In this document: positions 33,380-41,599 of the stretch, one piece after another | Layout of the letters: the number at the start of each line of letters is the position of its first letter | Position numbering within the stretch: position 1 is the first letter of the stretch | NCBI GenBank assembly: GCA_001644045.1 | Contig: LUUF01000062.1 | Span: 1-44,666, forward strand | From: Methylomonas methanica | GTDB lineage: Bacteria > Pseudomonadota > Gammaproteobacteria > Methylococcales > Methylomonadaceae | Length of the DNA stretch: 44,666 nucleotides | Reading direction: 5' to 3' | Made by a program: the position numbers and the translations under genes | The notes under the pieces: model-generated | Seen by the model: only the letters and a program-made list of their open reading frames with translations | What the model was told of the DNA's origin: nothing | The model's database searches: none

Positions 33380-33625
33380 ATGGGCAACATCAGAGAGCTA
33401 GAAGCAATGGGTTTTTCTTTACCCACTCCAGCTTATATTTTTGGGCTCATCATGTTTGGAGTCATTGGTTATGCCGCATATCGGTATGGCAAGAGAACAT
33501 CACATGATGTATGCAAATGGCTTGGAGTTACGCTAATGCTTTATCCATATGCAGTTTCAGAAACGTGGCAGTTGTATGCAGTTGGTACGGCGTTGACTGC
33601 CGGTATATTTGTTTTTCGCCGATAG
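33380..33625 (+). CDS. Small membrane protein, function unknown
   Basis: This 81-residue protein has a GGGGA ribosome site 6 bases before the ATG. Hydrophobic helices lie at about 17-36 (PTPAYIFGLIMFGVIGYAAY) and 46-78. A short basic loop RYGKRTSH between them suggests the termini face the periplasm. The stop overlaps the stem of a terminator. No family is recognised. Confidence 0.65.
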   Translation: MGNIRELEAMGFSLPTPAYIFGLIMFGVIGYAAYRYGKRTSHDVCKWLGVTLMLYPYAVSETWQLYAVGTALTAGIFVFRR

Positions 33626-33643
33626 AGGCAGAGAACCTCTATC
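33621..33643 (+). terminator. Hairpin terminator after the small membrane protein gene
   Basis: GATAGAGG (33621-33628) pairs perfectly with CCTCTATC (33636-33643) around a 7-nt loop and is followed by a short T-rich TTCT. The stem includes the stop codon of the gene at 33623-33625. Confidence 0.6.
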
Positions 33644-33685
33644 TTCTAGCCTATACCTAGATGCCAAGGTTAAGAGAGGACAGCG

Positions 33686-33964
33686 GTGATAACGTTCAAG
33701 AAAATCGTCTGCGGAGCCTTTTTCATCATCGGATTAACAGGATGCGCCACTTTTAAAAGTTTAAACGCCGAGGTTCCCTTGTATGAGCGCGTATTCATGT
33801 ACAGTGGAACTAGACTAGATTGGGCTGCATTAGAAAGCGACAATGTGACTATCCGAAAATTCAAGGCTGAACCTCCGGGCTATCCGCTCGTTGATCTACC
33901 GTTCAGTTTTGCTTTGGATTCGTTGTTCTTTCCGTTAGCGGTCAGTGCTGAGATTTTTCACTGA
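33686..33964 (+). CDS. YceK/YidQ-like lipoprotein
   Basis: This 92-residue protein starts at GTG and has a lipoprotein signal: basic MITFKK, a hydrophobic core and the lipobox LTGC with Cys 20. The mature part contains PLYERVFMYSGTRLDW (about 31-46) and LVDLPFSFALDSLFFPLAV (about 69-87), which match the YceK/YidQ family pattern (Y-SGT-D, then DLP-S---DT-LLP). It should be anchored in the outer or inner membrane by its lipid. Function is unknown. Confidence 0.8.
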   Translation: MITFKKIVCGAFFIIGLTGCATFKSLNAEVPLYERVFMYSGTRLDWAALESDNVTIRKFKAEPPGYPLVDLPFSFALDSLFFPLAVSAEIFH

Positions 33965-34097
33965 GTGCAATTTCTAGCGTTCATTATCGTGATCACGCTG
34001 CAACATTTCTCCATATTTGTCTTGCTTGTCCACCAGTTCTGATGGTCGGTAAACCGAACTATTTTGTTGCGACCAATGCCCTTTCAATGTAATGTTT

Positions 34098-34119
34098 ATG
34101 TACATATCATGTATATCTT
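34098..34119 (+). promoter_or_regulatory. Paired 11-bp repeats before parD
   Basis: ATGTACATATC (34098-34108) and ATGTATATCTT (34109-34119) are adjacent near-copies that end at the annotated parD start. They could be ribbon-helix-helix operator half-sites for autoregulation, overlapping the -10 region. Confidence 0.4.
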
Positions 34120-34413
34120 ATGAGGCGAATCGTGCATATCAATTTATCCCCTGAAATCGAGCACTATCTTCAAACCAAGGTAGGCACTGGCTTTTACAGC
34201 AACGCTTCCGAAGTCGTTCGCGATGCGATCAGACGAATGTGGGAAGAAGATGAAAAACTTGAAAAACTCCGGGCTGCCGTGCAACTAGGCGATGAGCAGT
34301 TCGACCGTGGCGAAGGAATTGCTTATTCAACCAGTCGGTTGGAAAAGATCACAGAAAAAGCTTTTAACAATTCTCGCAACAGCAAGAAAGTCAGTACAGA
34401 TGTCACAGGATGA
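34120..34413 (+). CDS. parD: ParD-type antitoxin of the interrupted parDE locus
   Basis: This 97-residue protein has an N-terminal ribbon-helix-helix domain (VHINLSPEIEHYLQTKVGTG; then ASEVVRDAIRRMWEEDE, about 28-44). The C-terminal tail should wrap the ParE toxin. A GTG at 34132, with GAGG 6-7 bases upstream, is an alternative start. The tail (NNSRNSKKVSTDVTG) overlaps the parE start by 14 bp. Because parE is cut by the Hachiman insert, the antitoxin is now without its intact cognate toxin. Confidence 0.88.
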   Translation: MRRIVHINLSPEIEHYLQTKVGTGFYSNASEVVRDAIRRMWEEDEKLEKLRAAVQLGDEQFDRGEGIAYSTSRLEKITEKAFNNSRNSKKVSTDVTG

Positions 34414-34540
34414 ATTATCGGTAACCTTATCGCCGCAGGCGGAAAACGACTTTGCCGATATTTTGCAATACACGCTTGAGACCTGGGGTGAAAAGCAGTT
34501 GTACGTCTATCGGGCTGTAGCCGAATTATCGATACCATAA
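34400..34540 (+). pseudogene. parE: parE 5' part, interrupted by the Hachiman insert
   Basis: The frame reads MSQDELSVTLSPQAENDFAD then ILQYTLETWGEKQLYVYRAV, the N-terminal half of a ParE/RelE-fold toxin. After GTA (34517-34519) homology ends and a stop follows at 34538-34540. The missing half begins with GTA ATC GAT at 38873. Joined at that GTA, the frame gives a ParE of about 100 residues, the normal size. The locus is inactive. Confidence 0.88.
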
Positions 34541-34932
34541 AGCCTGGTACGATTACTTTTGTTGGAGAAACTCACCAGAAACCGGAGTTAATCCAGCTTG
34601 TTCAAAACTTAATTTCGGCAATATCGTAGCAACATGAATGCCTAACGCTTGCAATTGAAATTAACGACAGTCAGCAACCTATCATTGATTAGGTCATTGA
34701 AGGTATATTGTATTAATCGAAGACAAGAGACTTTCGTTGAAATTACTAACCACCAACCACGGGTCGGCAGCGTTTATTCGACTTTTGATGACGTTCAGGT
34801 ATTTTTTGATAAGACCATATATATTTGTTAGAAGGATATCAGCCAAAATAGACAGCCATAAAATCTAGCTATCGAACTTATTCAAGGGTTTCAGATTAAA
34901 TCAATGCATCGACGCATTAGGGAGCGCTACAA
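34541..34932. other. Non-coding left part of the Hachiman insert
   Basis: No gene is supported. A plus-strand frame without a start codon at about 34534-34629 reads TIKPGTITFVGETHQKPELI then a further 10 residues to a stop, perhaps the end of a lost gene. The last 100 bp are AT-rich and should contain the hamA promoter. Confidence 0.35.
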
Positions 34933-35823
34933 ATGGCATTGGCCAATAATGATATAAAAATTCTGCTATCAAATACTAGTGCATTGATCAATCACGTATA
35001 TTGGTTTGAGCAAGATATATCAGAGCCACATGCTTCATCACATCGAGGCATATCAATTAATTATGTGGATATAAAAGAAAAAAGAGATGAATTCATACGC
35101 GAGCTTAAAAGCACGATTCTTAATTGGATATACTCAAAGAGCAAATACAACGCCATTTATACTGATGAATTATTAAAAAGAAACAATGATCATCAAAATA
35201 CTAACGCATATTTACTGCAAGTAGTTGATCAAAAATTCAGGAAAGGCCATCCGCAAGGTCAATTTGGGGAGCTACTACTTTTTAACTTTATTCAATTCTT
35301 CTTTTCAGCCCCACCGTTACTTAGAAAGATGTCTATTACGACAAATCCGGCTTTAGAAAGAAATGGTGCTGATGCTATACATTATACTAAGCGGGACGAA
35401 AATGACGTATTTATTATTGGTGAATCAAAGTGCTATGAATCAAAGTACAAATTTAATAGTGCACTTGAAGCTTCTGTAAAAAGTATTGTTAATTCATTCG
35501 AAGACCTTGATAACGAATTGATCCTTTATTTACATGATGATTTTGTCGATCCAGTTCTGAATGTAAAAGCGAAAGAATTTAAAGATGGAAAATGTGAGCA
35601 TGCTCGTTTTGAATTGGTATGTCTAATAGCTTATAACGAGACATTTGATATAGATGGCGATAGCGAAACAGCAATAAAGAAAAATATTGAATCATGCTTA
35701 CAAAACCGATGGAGTAACACTAGTAAAACCCTTTATAATGGTATAAAGCAATCAATAATAAGTAGAATTCACTACATCATTTTTCCCGTTTGGGAACTTG
35801 ATAAGCTTCTTGAAGAGTTTTGA
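34933..35823 (+). CDS. hamA: Hachiman anti-phage protein HamA (DUF1837 nuclease)
   Basis: This 296-residue protein has the DUF1837 layout. GQFGELLLFNFIQFF (about 109-123) holds E113. NGADAIHY (about 144-151) holds D147. VFIIGESKCYES (about 159-170) holds E164 and K166. These form a PD-(D/E)xK-type nuclease site. HamA is the effector of Hachiman, held inactive by the HamB helicase and released to degrade DNA when damaged or phage DNA is sensed. The start has GGAGCG 8 bases upstream. The stop overlaps the region of the hamB start, so the two are coupled. Confidence 0.92.
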   Translation: MALANNDIKILLSNTSALINHVYWFEQDISEPHASSHRGISINYVDIKEKRDEFIRELKSTILNWIYSKSKYNAIYTDELLKRNNDHQNTNAYLLQVVDQKFRKGHPQGQFGELLLFNFIQFFFSAPPLLRKMSITTNPALERNGADAIHYTKRDENDVFIIGESKCYESKYKFNSALEASVKSIVNSFEDLDNELILYLHDDFVDPVLNVKAKEFKDGKCEHARFELVCLIAYNETFDIDGDSETAIKKNIESCLQNRWSNTSKTLYNGIKQSIISRIHYIIFPVWELDKLLEEF

Positions 35824-35831
35824 GGTCAAGA

Positions 35832-38363
35832 ATGGATCACAGATCAATATTGAGAAAACTCCTTGAGGTTGATCTCATAAATTTTTCATCAAAGCTGGGA
35901 CTAACAAATCATGAGCCACGCCTATTAAGCAAAAATGAATGCATGGAAGCACTTGCTGTATTAGGTGAGTTATCAAATTCTGATGAAGAGTTTCATCTTC
36001 AGGTTTCCATATTGATTATTGCATTACTATGGAGTTACTCGCCCGAATATAACAAGGATCAGCTTAGACAAATTTTAACACCTGTTTTATCAAAAATAGG
36101 ATTTTCTCCAAGCGTCTTTTTAATTGATAATTTTTTTAAAACTGAAAGGGTCTACTCATCAATTGGTAGCTATTATGATAAATTAAAAATAGTTGCTAAT
36201 GACCTAGCAAACACCATACACATAGGTGAAAAAGAGTACATTTTAACAAAATTTCAGGCGCAACTATGGAAAACCATGCAAGAGTCAAATTTGCTAGGAA
36301 TTTCAGCTCCAACTTCTGCTGGAAAATCATTCTTAATATATCTCAAGATCGTCGATTTAATTTTAGATGGCGCATCCCGGTTTGTATATATAGTTCCAAC
36401 GCTAAGTCTAATCAGCCAAGTCACAGCTGACTTATCAAAACTATTAAAAGAATTCAAAGTATACAATATAGATGTCTTGAACTCTTTTGAGGAAACTTGC
36501 GAAAATTTTATCTATGTAGTTACTCAAGAACGAGCATTATCTATATTCTCTGACAAAGATATAGGAACTATAGACTTATTTGTTATTGATGAGATACAAA
36601 ACATAGAGCGCGTTGCCAATGAAGGTCCAGACAGGTCAAAAGTATTGTATGACGTACTTAAAGACGTTAAGTACAATCATGATGTATCAAGAATCATTCT
36701 TAGCGGACCTCGACTGAAAAATATAGCTAATCTTGGGTTTGAAATATTTGGAGAAATATCTGATGAAGAAGCATCAGAGTCGCCGCCAGTCCTTAGTCTC
36801 ACATATTCCATATCAAAAGACAAAAAAGCATACTATTTAAACCAGTATTCCATTGCATTTGACTATCCAATTCAAATAAAAATCGCGAATACTGAAACGA
36901 TATATGGTATTGGTGGCTCACAATATAATGAAAAATTTAGCAACTATCTTAACTCGATTGTCGAAAAACTGAATGACTCAATTAATATTATTTTTTCACC
37001 AACCTCAGGTCAAGCAAGAAAATCAGCGAATAGTTATTGCAATGCTATAAAAATAAATCAATCGGCTCAGAATGAGAATGTTAATAACGATTTGGCCGAT
37101 TATGTAAGAAAGACAGTTCACCCTTGCTATGATTTAGCAGATTTATTGAAAAATGGAATCGCTTACCATACGGGTAAAACGCCTTCACATATAAGGAAAA
37201 GCTTGGAAATTGCGGCAAGAGAAGGCCTTCTGAAAAATATTTTTTGCACAACCACCTTAATGCAAGGAGTCAACTTACCGGCAAATAACATTATTATCAG
37301 AAACCCCTATCTATATACTAAGAAGCGTGGTGCAGAAATACATTTGTCTGCATATGAATTTGCCAATCTACGCGGACGCGCTGGCAGATTACTTATTGAT
37401 TTCATTGGGCGAACAGTTGTTTTGGACGAAAGCTGCTTTATTGAAAATAGCGAATTTCAAGATGAGTCTAGGCTGTTCGATGATGAATATAAGGAAATCA
37501 AGACGGGATACGATAAAATCTATCAAGAGCACCGTGATGAGATAGATACAGCTTTATTGAATGATGAAAGGGTTGCTGAATCCTCATCGAAACACCTTTT
37601 AACCCATATAAGGTATATGCTATATAAATATGGCGATCAAGGAGAAGATAGATTAAAAGATGTTGGATTAAACATAGATGATTCTATTCTGCATGCGGCA
37701 AGAAATAATATTTCAAATATTAAAGCCCCAAGAGACTTTATATTGAAAAATAGATACTGGGACCCAATTGATTTGGCTTATATTTATGGCATTTACATAG
37801 ATAACGCTAACAAGCTTCCTCGCTCAGTATGGGCTGCAAATTTTGCAAACAAAATTTTGAATTGGCTGGAAATCATGAGAGATGAAATGCCTTATTACTT
37901 TGAGCGATATATCGGCGTTTTTGATAATAGATACCTTTACGGAGTAGCAAAATCCGCTGAACAATGGGCTCGTGAAAAGCCATTACAAGATATGTTGATT
38001 GATAGGTTCGGGACCACTGCTTATGAAGGAATTGACAGCGATATTGATGCAGAAATAGAAAAAATAAATAGCAAGGTTGGTTTTGGTCTATCAATGCTTT
38101 TAAAGCCTATTTCAGATATTGATGGCGATGAAAACCCAATAATTTATTCAATTGAAAACGGAGTTTATTCAAATATTTCGAAATACTTTGTTGATAGAGG
38201 TGTCCCTCGGGAAACAGCGATTCGAATATCGAAATTGGTCCCTAACAAGTATTTAAAACAGAGAGAACAAGCTATTGATTTGAAGCAAGTATTTCAGAAC
38301 TTGGATTACTGGGAAAAAAAACATGTTGAACATTTAATTAATGAACTCGATGCTCAGCATTAG
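35832..38363 (+). CDS. hamB: Hachiman anti-phage helicase HamB
   Basis: This 843-residue superfamily 2 helicase (ATG at 35832 with GAGG upstream; a TTG at 35820 overlaps the hamA stop) has motif I APTSAGKS at about 159-166, motif II VIDEIQ at about 252-257 and LSGPRL as motif III-like. Its late motif is ANLRGRAGRLL at about 511-521, the Ski2-like QRxGRAGR equivalent. It senses DNA and controls HamA. Size and order (DUF1837 first, helicase second) match known Hachiman operons. Both genes share an AT-rich composition distinct from neighbours at 40-41 kb. Confidence 0.93.
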   Translation: MDHRSILRKLLEVDLINFSSKLGLTNHEPRLLSKNECMEALAVLGELSNSDEEFHLQVSILIIALLWSYSPEYNKDQLRQILTPVLSKIGFSPSVFLIDNFFKTERVYSSIGSYYDKLKIVANDLANTIHIGEKEYILTKFQAQLWKTMQESNLLGISAPTSAGKSFLIYLKIVDLILDGASRFVYIVPTLSLISQVTADLSKLLKEFKVYNIDVLNSFEETCENFIYVVTQERALSIFSDKDIGTIDLFVIDEIQNIERVANEGPDRSKVLYDVLKDVKYNHDVSRIILSGPRLKNIANLGFEIFGEISDEEASESPPVLSLTYSISKDKKAYYLNQYSIAFDYPIQIKIANTETIYGIGGSQYNEKFSNYLNSIVEKLNDSINIIFSPTSGQARKSANSYCNAIKINQSAQNENVNNDLADYVRKTVHPCYDLADLLKNGIAYHTGKTPSHIRKSLEIAAREGLLKNIFCTTTLMQGVNLPANNIIIRNPYLYTKKRGAEIHLSAYEFANLRGRAGRLLIDFIGRTVVLDESCFIENSEFQDESRLFDDEYKEIKTGYDKIYQEHRDEIDTALLNDERVAESSSKHLLTHIRYMLYKYGDQGEDRLKDVGLNIDDSILHAARNNISNIKAPRDFILKNRYWDPIDLAYIYGIYIDNANKLPRSVWAANFANKILNWLEIMRDEMPYYFERYIGVFDNRYLYGVAKSAEQWAREKPLQDMLIDRFGTTAYEGIDSDIDAEIEKINSKVGFGLSMLLKPISDIDGDENPIIYSIENGVYSNISKYFVDRGVPRETAIRISKLVPNKYLKQREQAIDLKQVFQNLDYWEKKHVEHLINELDAQH

Positions 38364-38654
38364 GGAATCTTTGATTAATGCAGTTTTACAATAAACCAGA
38401 TGCGTAAGCCATTGATTAAATTGATGCGGAAATTCTAGATAACGAATTAATCAGAGGTTCCTTAGGTATTTTTATACTTTAATTTAAGTTTGATTAGCTT
38501 AACTAGATTTTTACCGAAAAACTTGTTTCGTAAAATGTAGAAAATTATCTTGGCTTAAGATATTCAATTTAAGCGTATATAATAGTATCGATTGGCATTT
38601 CAAGCCATACAAATGCTACCATAATTTATTTAAAGCCTATATGTTAGAAGGACA
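38364..38654. other. Non-coding sequence between hamB and the hsdM remnant
   Basis: About 290 AT-rich bases with no frame of note. No terminator with a clear T-tract is seen after hamB. Confidence 0.4.
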
Positions 38655-38872
38655 ATGTCGCCAGCTCCAATAACAGTTATGGAACATTGCTAACACTTTG
38701 CTTGGTAAGATGAACACCTATGAGTTCAGGGATTACATCCTTGGTTTTATTTTCTATAAATACTTATCGGAAAAAATCGAATGCTATTCGAATTCGATTA
38801 TTGAGGAAGATGAGATTAAGTTTTCCAATTTAAGCGAAAGCAATCCAGACTACGAAGAGTTAATTGATGCTA
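38655..38872 (+). pseudogene. hsdM remnant (type I methyltransferase N-terminal domain)
   Basis: The plus strand encodes QLWNIANTLLGKMNTYEFRD then YILGFIFYKYLSEKIECYSN, the start of the HsdM helical domain. It continues to SNPDYEELIDA, where it is cut by the parE 3' part. The ATG at 38655 (MSPAP) is one base out of frame with QLWN, and an in-frame stop precedes it. The sequence belongs to a different HsdM subfamily from the intact one at 23971. It shows that a second type I system once stood beside the Hachiman genes. Confidence 0.8.
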
Positions 38873-39058
38873 GTAATCGATAAAGCCCTGCTGACCATCC
38901 AACAATATCCGCAGATTGAACGTCATATGATTGAGCTTTAGCAAGAGCATCGATTATTTCCGGCTGGACGGCACATCATTATTTACCGAATTGCTGTAAA
39001 TGCCATCCTGGTTTCCCGCATACTCCACGACCTTATGGATTATGGGCGAAATCTATAA
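38873..39058 (+). pseudogene. parE: parE 3' part, beyond the Hachiman insert
   Basis: The frame reads VIDKALLTIQQYPQIERHMI then EL, an in-frame TAG, and QEHRLFPAGRHIIIYRIAVN then AILVSRILHDLMDYGRNL and stop. The GRHIIIYR and SRILHDLMD strands are the C-terminal hallmark of ParE toxins. It continues exactly from the 5' part ending at 34519. The internal TAG arose after or at interruption and confirms loss of function. Confidence 0.88.
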
Positions 39059-39172
39059 CGACAATATAACGATCCAGGGTTGGTGCCAATGTCGGTGCGA
39101 TACGCTGTAATCAAGAAGCAGTTATTTCGGCTGAAATCCAGATTAACTGGGGAGCTAACTAAATCTAGTCAG

Positions 39173-39460
39173 CTAGATGTGCTGTTTAATATCCATGCGT
39201 TGGTGTAAAACACGAACAATCAACAGGAAGTCGTCTTCGACAGTGTAAACAATTAGATGTTTGCCATGAGGATGAATACGGGCAGGGGGCACAAATTCTG
39301 GGCGCTCGTTTGCTACCCAGGGATTGACAGCTAAGAATGAAAATGCTTGATTGATTTCAGCAAAGTACCTTTCAGCTTGAGATTGTCCAAAGTTTTGACT
39401 GCCATACAAGTAGATGTCGACGAGGTCTTCATCGGCAAGAACCGTTTTTTTAATTTGCAT
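39173..39460 (-). CDS. parE: ParE/RelE-family toxin
   Basis: This 95-residue protein opens MQIKKTVLADEDLVDIYLYG (the LADEDLVDIY helix corresponds to the ParE A-x-x-DL-x-IY pattern). It has RIHPHGKHLIVYTVEDDFLL and ends VRVLHQRMDIKQHI, the conserved H-x-x-MD tail. ParE-type toxins poison gyrase. The gene overlaps the antitoxin gene by 11 bp. It is intact and distinct from the split parE on the other strand 115 bp away. Confidence 0.92.
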   Translation of the reverse strand: MQIKKTVLADEDLVDIYLYGSQNFGQSQAERYFAEINQAFSFLAVNPWVANERPEFVPPARIHPHGKHLIVYTVEDDFLLIVRVLHQRMDIKQHI

Positions 39461-39701
39461 TCAGAGCAGCCAGCCTCGCTTGGGCCTCTCTCAATACATC
39501 ATCCATTGAGCGGTTGCTGATACCGCTTTTTAAGCCTTCGGTGATGGCGGCTTGTAGGACTTGCTGTTGTTGGCGTGTCTCTTGGTCGCGGCGTATCAGG
39601 TCTCGCACATAATCACTGCTGCTAGAGTATTTGCCGTCTTGAATCTGAGTTTGAACCCAATCACGCATAGGGTCGGGGAGTGAAATATTCATAGTTGCCA
39701 T
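39450..39701 (-). CDS. parD: ParD-family antitoxin
   Basis: This 83-residue protein has an N-terminal ribbon-helix-helix (MATMNISLPDPMRDWVQTQI; SSSSDYVRDLIRRDQ) and a C-terminal toxin-binding helix (SMDDVLREAQARLAAL). It binds ParE and represses the operon through the palindrome at 39736-39760. The pair is complete. Confidence 0.93.
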   Translation of the reverse strand: MATMNISLPDPMRDWVQTQIQDGKYSSSSDYVRDLIRRDQETRQQQQVLQAAITEGLKSGISNRSMDDVLREAQARLAALNAN

Positions 39702-39735
39702 GACGCGGTCTCAATAAAAATCTGACAGGACATCA

Positions 39736-39760
39736 TGACAATATTTGCCAATTATTGTCA
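39736..39760 (-). promoter_or_regulatory. parDE operator palindrome
   Basis: TGACAATA (39736-39743) and TATTGTCA (39753-39760) form a perfect 8-bp inverted repeat with a 9-bp spacer, 35 bp upstream of the parD start. This fits autoregulation by the ParD ribbon-helix-helix. Confidence 0.7.
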
Positions 39761-40030
39761 ACGCCATGAATTCGACCAGGCATTTTTGGCAGTATGACCT
39801 GGATTTCTTGCGTGAATTTTGCGTGTTTTGGTGGTGATTCGTCATGCTCTGTTGCATGGCGGTGATTTTTTACTGATGGCAATATTTGTGAGTCTGGTTT
39901 TGCATTCCGGTAATTCACTATGTATTGGTTGTTGGAAAAACAGCTGAACGCTTCGCAAAATGCCAAATCCAGATCGCCTGTCGTCTCTTCGGTTACACTG
40001 GTTGGTAGAACTCTTTCAGGAAAATTAATC

Positions 40031-40540
40031 ATGTCCCATACAATGTATGCAGTAACTGTCCCGCCCATTATTCACAGCTTGACCAATTTACGGGCTATTC
40101 TCGAAAAGGCGGCAAGCCATGCGGAAGCCAAGAAAATTGATCCGTCCGTTTTGATCAATGCTAGGCTTTACCCGGATATGTTTCCACTATCACGGCAGGT
40201 GCAAATTGCCACCGATGTGGCCAAGGGGGCTGTGTCGCGTCTGGCCGGTTTAGAGCCGCCCAAGTACGATGATAATGAAGCAACCTTTGCTGAGTTGTTG
40301 GCCCGACTCGATAAGACAATTGCCCTGCTTAAATCCTTTAAAGCCGAGCAAATTGACGAGACTGAAGAAAAGACCATTATGCTGCCGATGCACGACAAAA
40401 CGGTGGAGTTTAAAGGCCTAGCTTATCTAACCGATTTTGTTTTACCCAATGTCTATTTCCATGTCACAACTGCTTATGCGATTTTGCGTCATAACGGTGT
40501 GGAGATTGGCAAGAATGACTTCTTGGGCGCTATTTACTAA
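40031..40540 (+). CDS. DUF1993 family protein
   Basis: This 169-residue protein starts at the ATG giving MSHTMYAVTVPP; upstream in-frame codons at 39920 lack a ribosome site. It matches the DUF1993 pattern: LRAILEKAASHAEAKKIDPS (about 18-37), LYPDMFPLSRQVQIATDVAK (about 42-61), and a C-terminal VLPNVYFHVTTAYAILRHNGVE with the conserved F-H--TAY--LR--G. The fold is a four-helix bundle related to DinB-like proteins. No enzymatic role is known. Confidence 0.92.
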   Translation: MSHTMYAVTVPPIIHSLTNLRAILEKAASHAEAKKIDPSVLINARLYPDMFPLSRQVQIATDVAKGAVSRLAGLEPPKYDDNEATFAELLARLDKTIALLKSFKAEQIDETEEKTIMLPMHDKTVEFKGLAYLTDFVLPNVYFHVTTAYAILRHNGVEIGKNDFLGAIY

Positions 40541-40566
40541 CGTTAGCGTGATCCAGGAGCCGAGTT

Positions 40567-41139
40567 ATGAGGAGTGTCAAACGACTTGGTTTAATAGCAT
40601 TATTTGTAACCGTTTTTAGCGCAAACTATGCCCATAACGCTATGGCAGATCAGAGGATACCGCCTATGTCGATGAGTCTGAAGTCAGCCGATTTTGTCCA
40701 TCAGGGCGAAATCCCCCAACAATTCACTTGCCAAGGTGATGATAGTTCGCCGGCGTTGAGTTGGTCGGGCGTGCCCGCACCAACCAAAAGCTTGGTGTTG
40801 ATCGTCGATGATCCCGATGCGCCTGATCCTTCTCACCCTAAAATGACTTGGGTACATTGGGTGCTATATAACATTCCACCCACCATCAGCGAATTACCGC
40901 AAGCCGTTGCCGCTAGCAATTTACCGGGATGGACTCGGCAAGGCAAAAACGACTGGAAACGTACCGGTTACGGCGGACCCTGTCCGCCGATAGGCAGGCA
41001 CCGTTACTTTCATAAGCTGTACGCGCTAGACATCGAATTGCCCGATCTGAATCAGCCAACTAAAGCACAACTCGAAGCGGCGATGAAAGGCCATATTCTT
41101 GAACAAGCCGAGCTTATTGGAACGTATAAGAAACAGTGA
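40567..41139 (+). CDS. Exported PEBP-family protein (YbhB/YbcL type)
   Basis: This 190-residue protein has a signal peptide (RSVKRLGLIALFVTVFSANY, cleavage after about Ala 27). The phosphatidylethanolamine-binding motif LVLIVDDPDAPDP (about 77-89) is followed by WVHWVLYNIP and by GYGGPCPPIGRHRYFHKLYA (about 134-153). These loops form the anion-binding pocket. Bacterial homologues (Raf kinase inhibitor-like) act in the periplasm and may inhibit proteases or bind ligands. It lies 26 bp after the DUF1993 gene. Confidence 0.93.
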   Translation: MRSVKRLGLIALFVTVFSANYAHNAMADQRIPPMSMSLKSADFVHQGEIPQQFTCQGDDSSPALSWSGVPAPTKSLVLIVDDPDAPDPSHPKMTWVHWVLYNIPPTISELPQAVAASNLPGWTRQGKNDWKRTGYGGPCPPIGRHRYFHKLYALDIELPDLNQPTKAQLEAAMKGHILEQAELIGTYKKQ

Positions 41140-41271
41140 AGGCACAGGTTGGAAGCCGTTTTGCCTTGCTTGGAGCGGATGGCAACATATTGAACAGTTG
41201 GTTAAGACGAAATCCACCAATAGCAGTAAATGCTCGACAATATTGACGGCATGTACATCCGGAGTCTGGCT

Positions 41272-41499
41272 ATGAAACAAGCTACCTTTACCGAAGTCCG
41301 TAACCACGCCAAACAGTACTTCGATATTGTTGAGGCAGGTGAGCCCGTTAGGGTTATTCGCAATGGCAAACCTATCGCTGATATCGTTCCGGTGATGGCG
41401 GATATGCCTTCATGGAAACGACGGAAGGCTCAACCCTTAGTGCTGGATGGGGTTGCAGTCAGCCAATTGATCCTGCAAGAGCGCGAGTCAAACGCATAA
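41272..41499 (+). CDS. Phd/YefM-type antitoxin
   Basis: The start at 41272 (MKQATFTEVRNHAKQYFDIV) has GGAG 7 bases upstream; the frame is open for 14 codons further. The 75-residue protein shows the Phd fold: ATFTEVRNHAKQYFDIVEAG, then EPVRVIRNGKPIADIVPV. It ends with a toxin-binding tail. The partner, a PIN toxin, is broken immediately downstream, so this antitoxin is probably an orphan. Confidence 0.88.
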   Translation: MKQATFTEVRNHAKQYFDIVEAGEPVRVIRNGKPIADIVPVMADMPSWKRRKAQPLVLDGVAVSQLILQERESNA

Positions 41500-41511
41500 C
41501 AAAGTAAGTTC

Positions 41512-41584
41512 ATGCGTGTTTTTTTTTGATACGTCGGCTTTTGTGAAACGCTATATCCAAGAAGCCGGTAGAGGCCTTGCATAA
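41512..41584 (+). pseudogene. VapC-type PIN toxin remnant, frameshifted and truncated
   Basis: ATG CGT is followed by a G and a run of nine T. With eight T the frame would read MRVFFDTSAFVKRYIQEAG, the PIN-domain start with the catalytic Asp. With nine it stops at once. Homology ends 20 codons later at GRGLA and a stop. It is the former toxin of the Phd-type antitoxin. The T-run change may be mutation or a sequencing artefact, but the truncation is certain. Confidence 0.75.
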
Positions 41585-41599
41585 TTGTTTTCAAAGCAT

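Larger units (their letters stand above)
34520..38872. mobile_element. 4.35 kb Hachiman-bearing insertion in parE
   Basis: The segment lies between the two halves of parE, which match end to end at a shared GTA. It contains about 410 bp of non-coding sequence, hamA, hamB, about 290 bp of non-coding sequence and an hsdM remnant. No recombinase, transposase or clear terminal repeat is visible. Its left edge has ATCGATACCATAAAGCC, echoing the ATCGATAAAGCC at the right edge. The mechanism of insertion is unknown; it may be a decayed element or illegitimate recombination. Confidence 0.75.
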
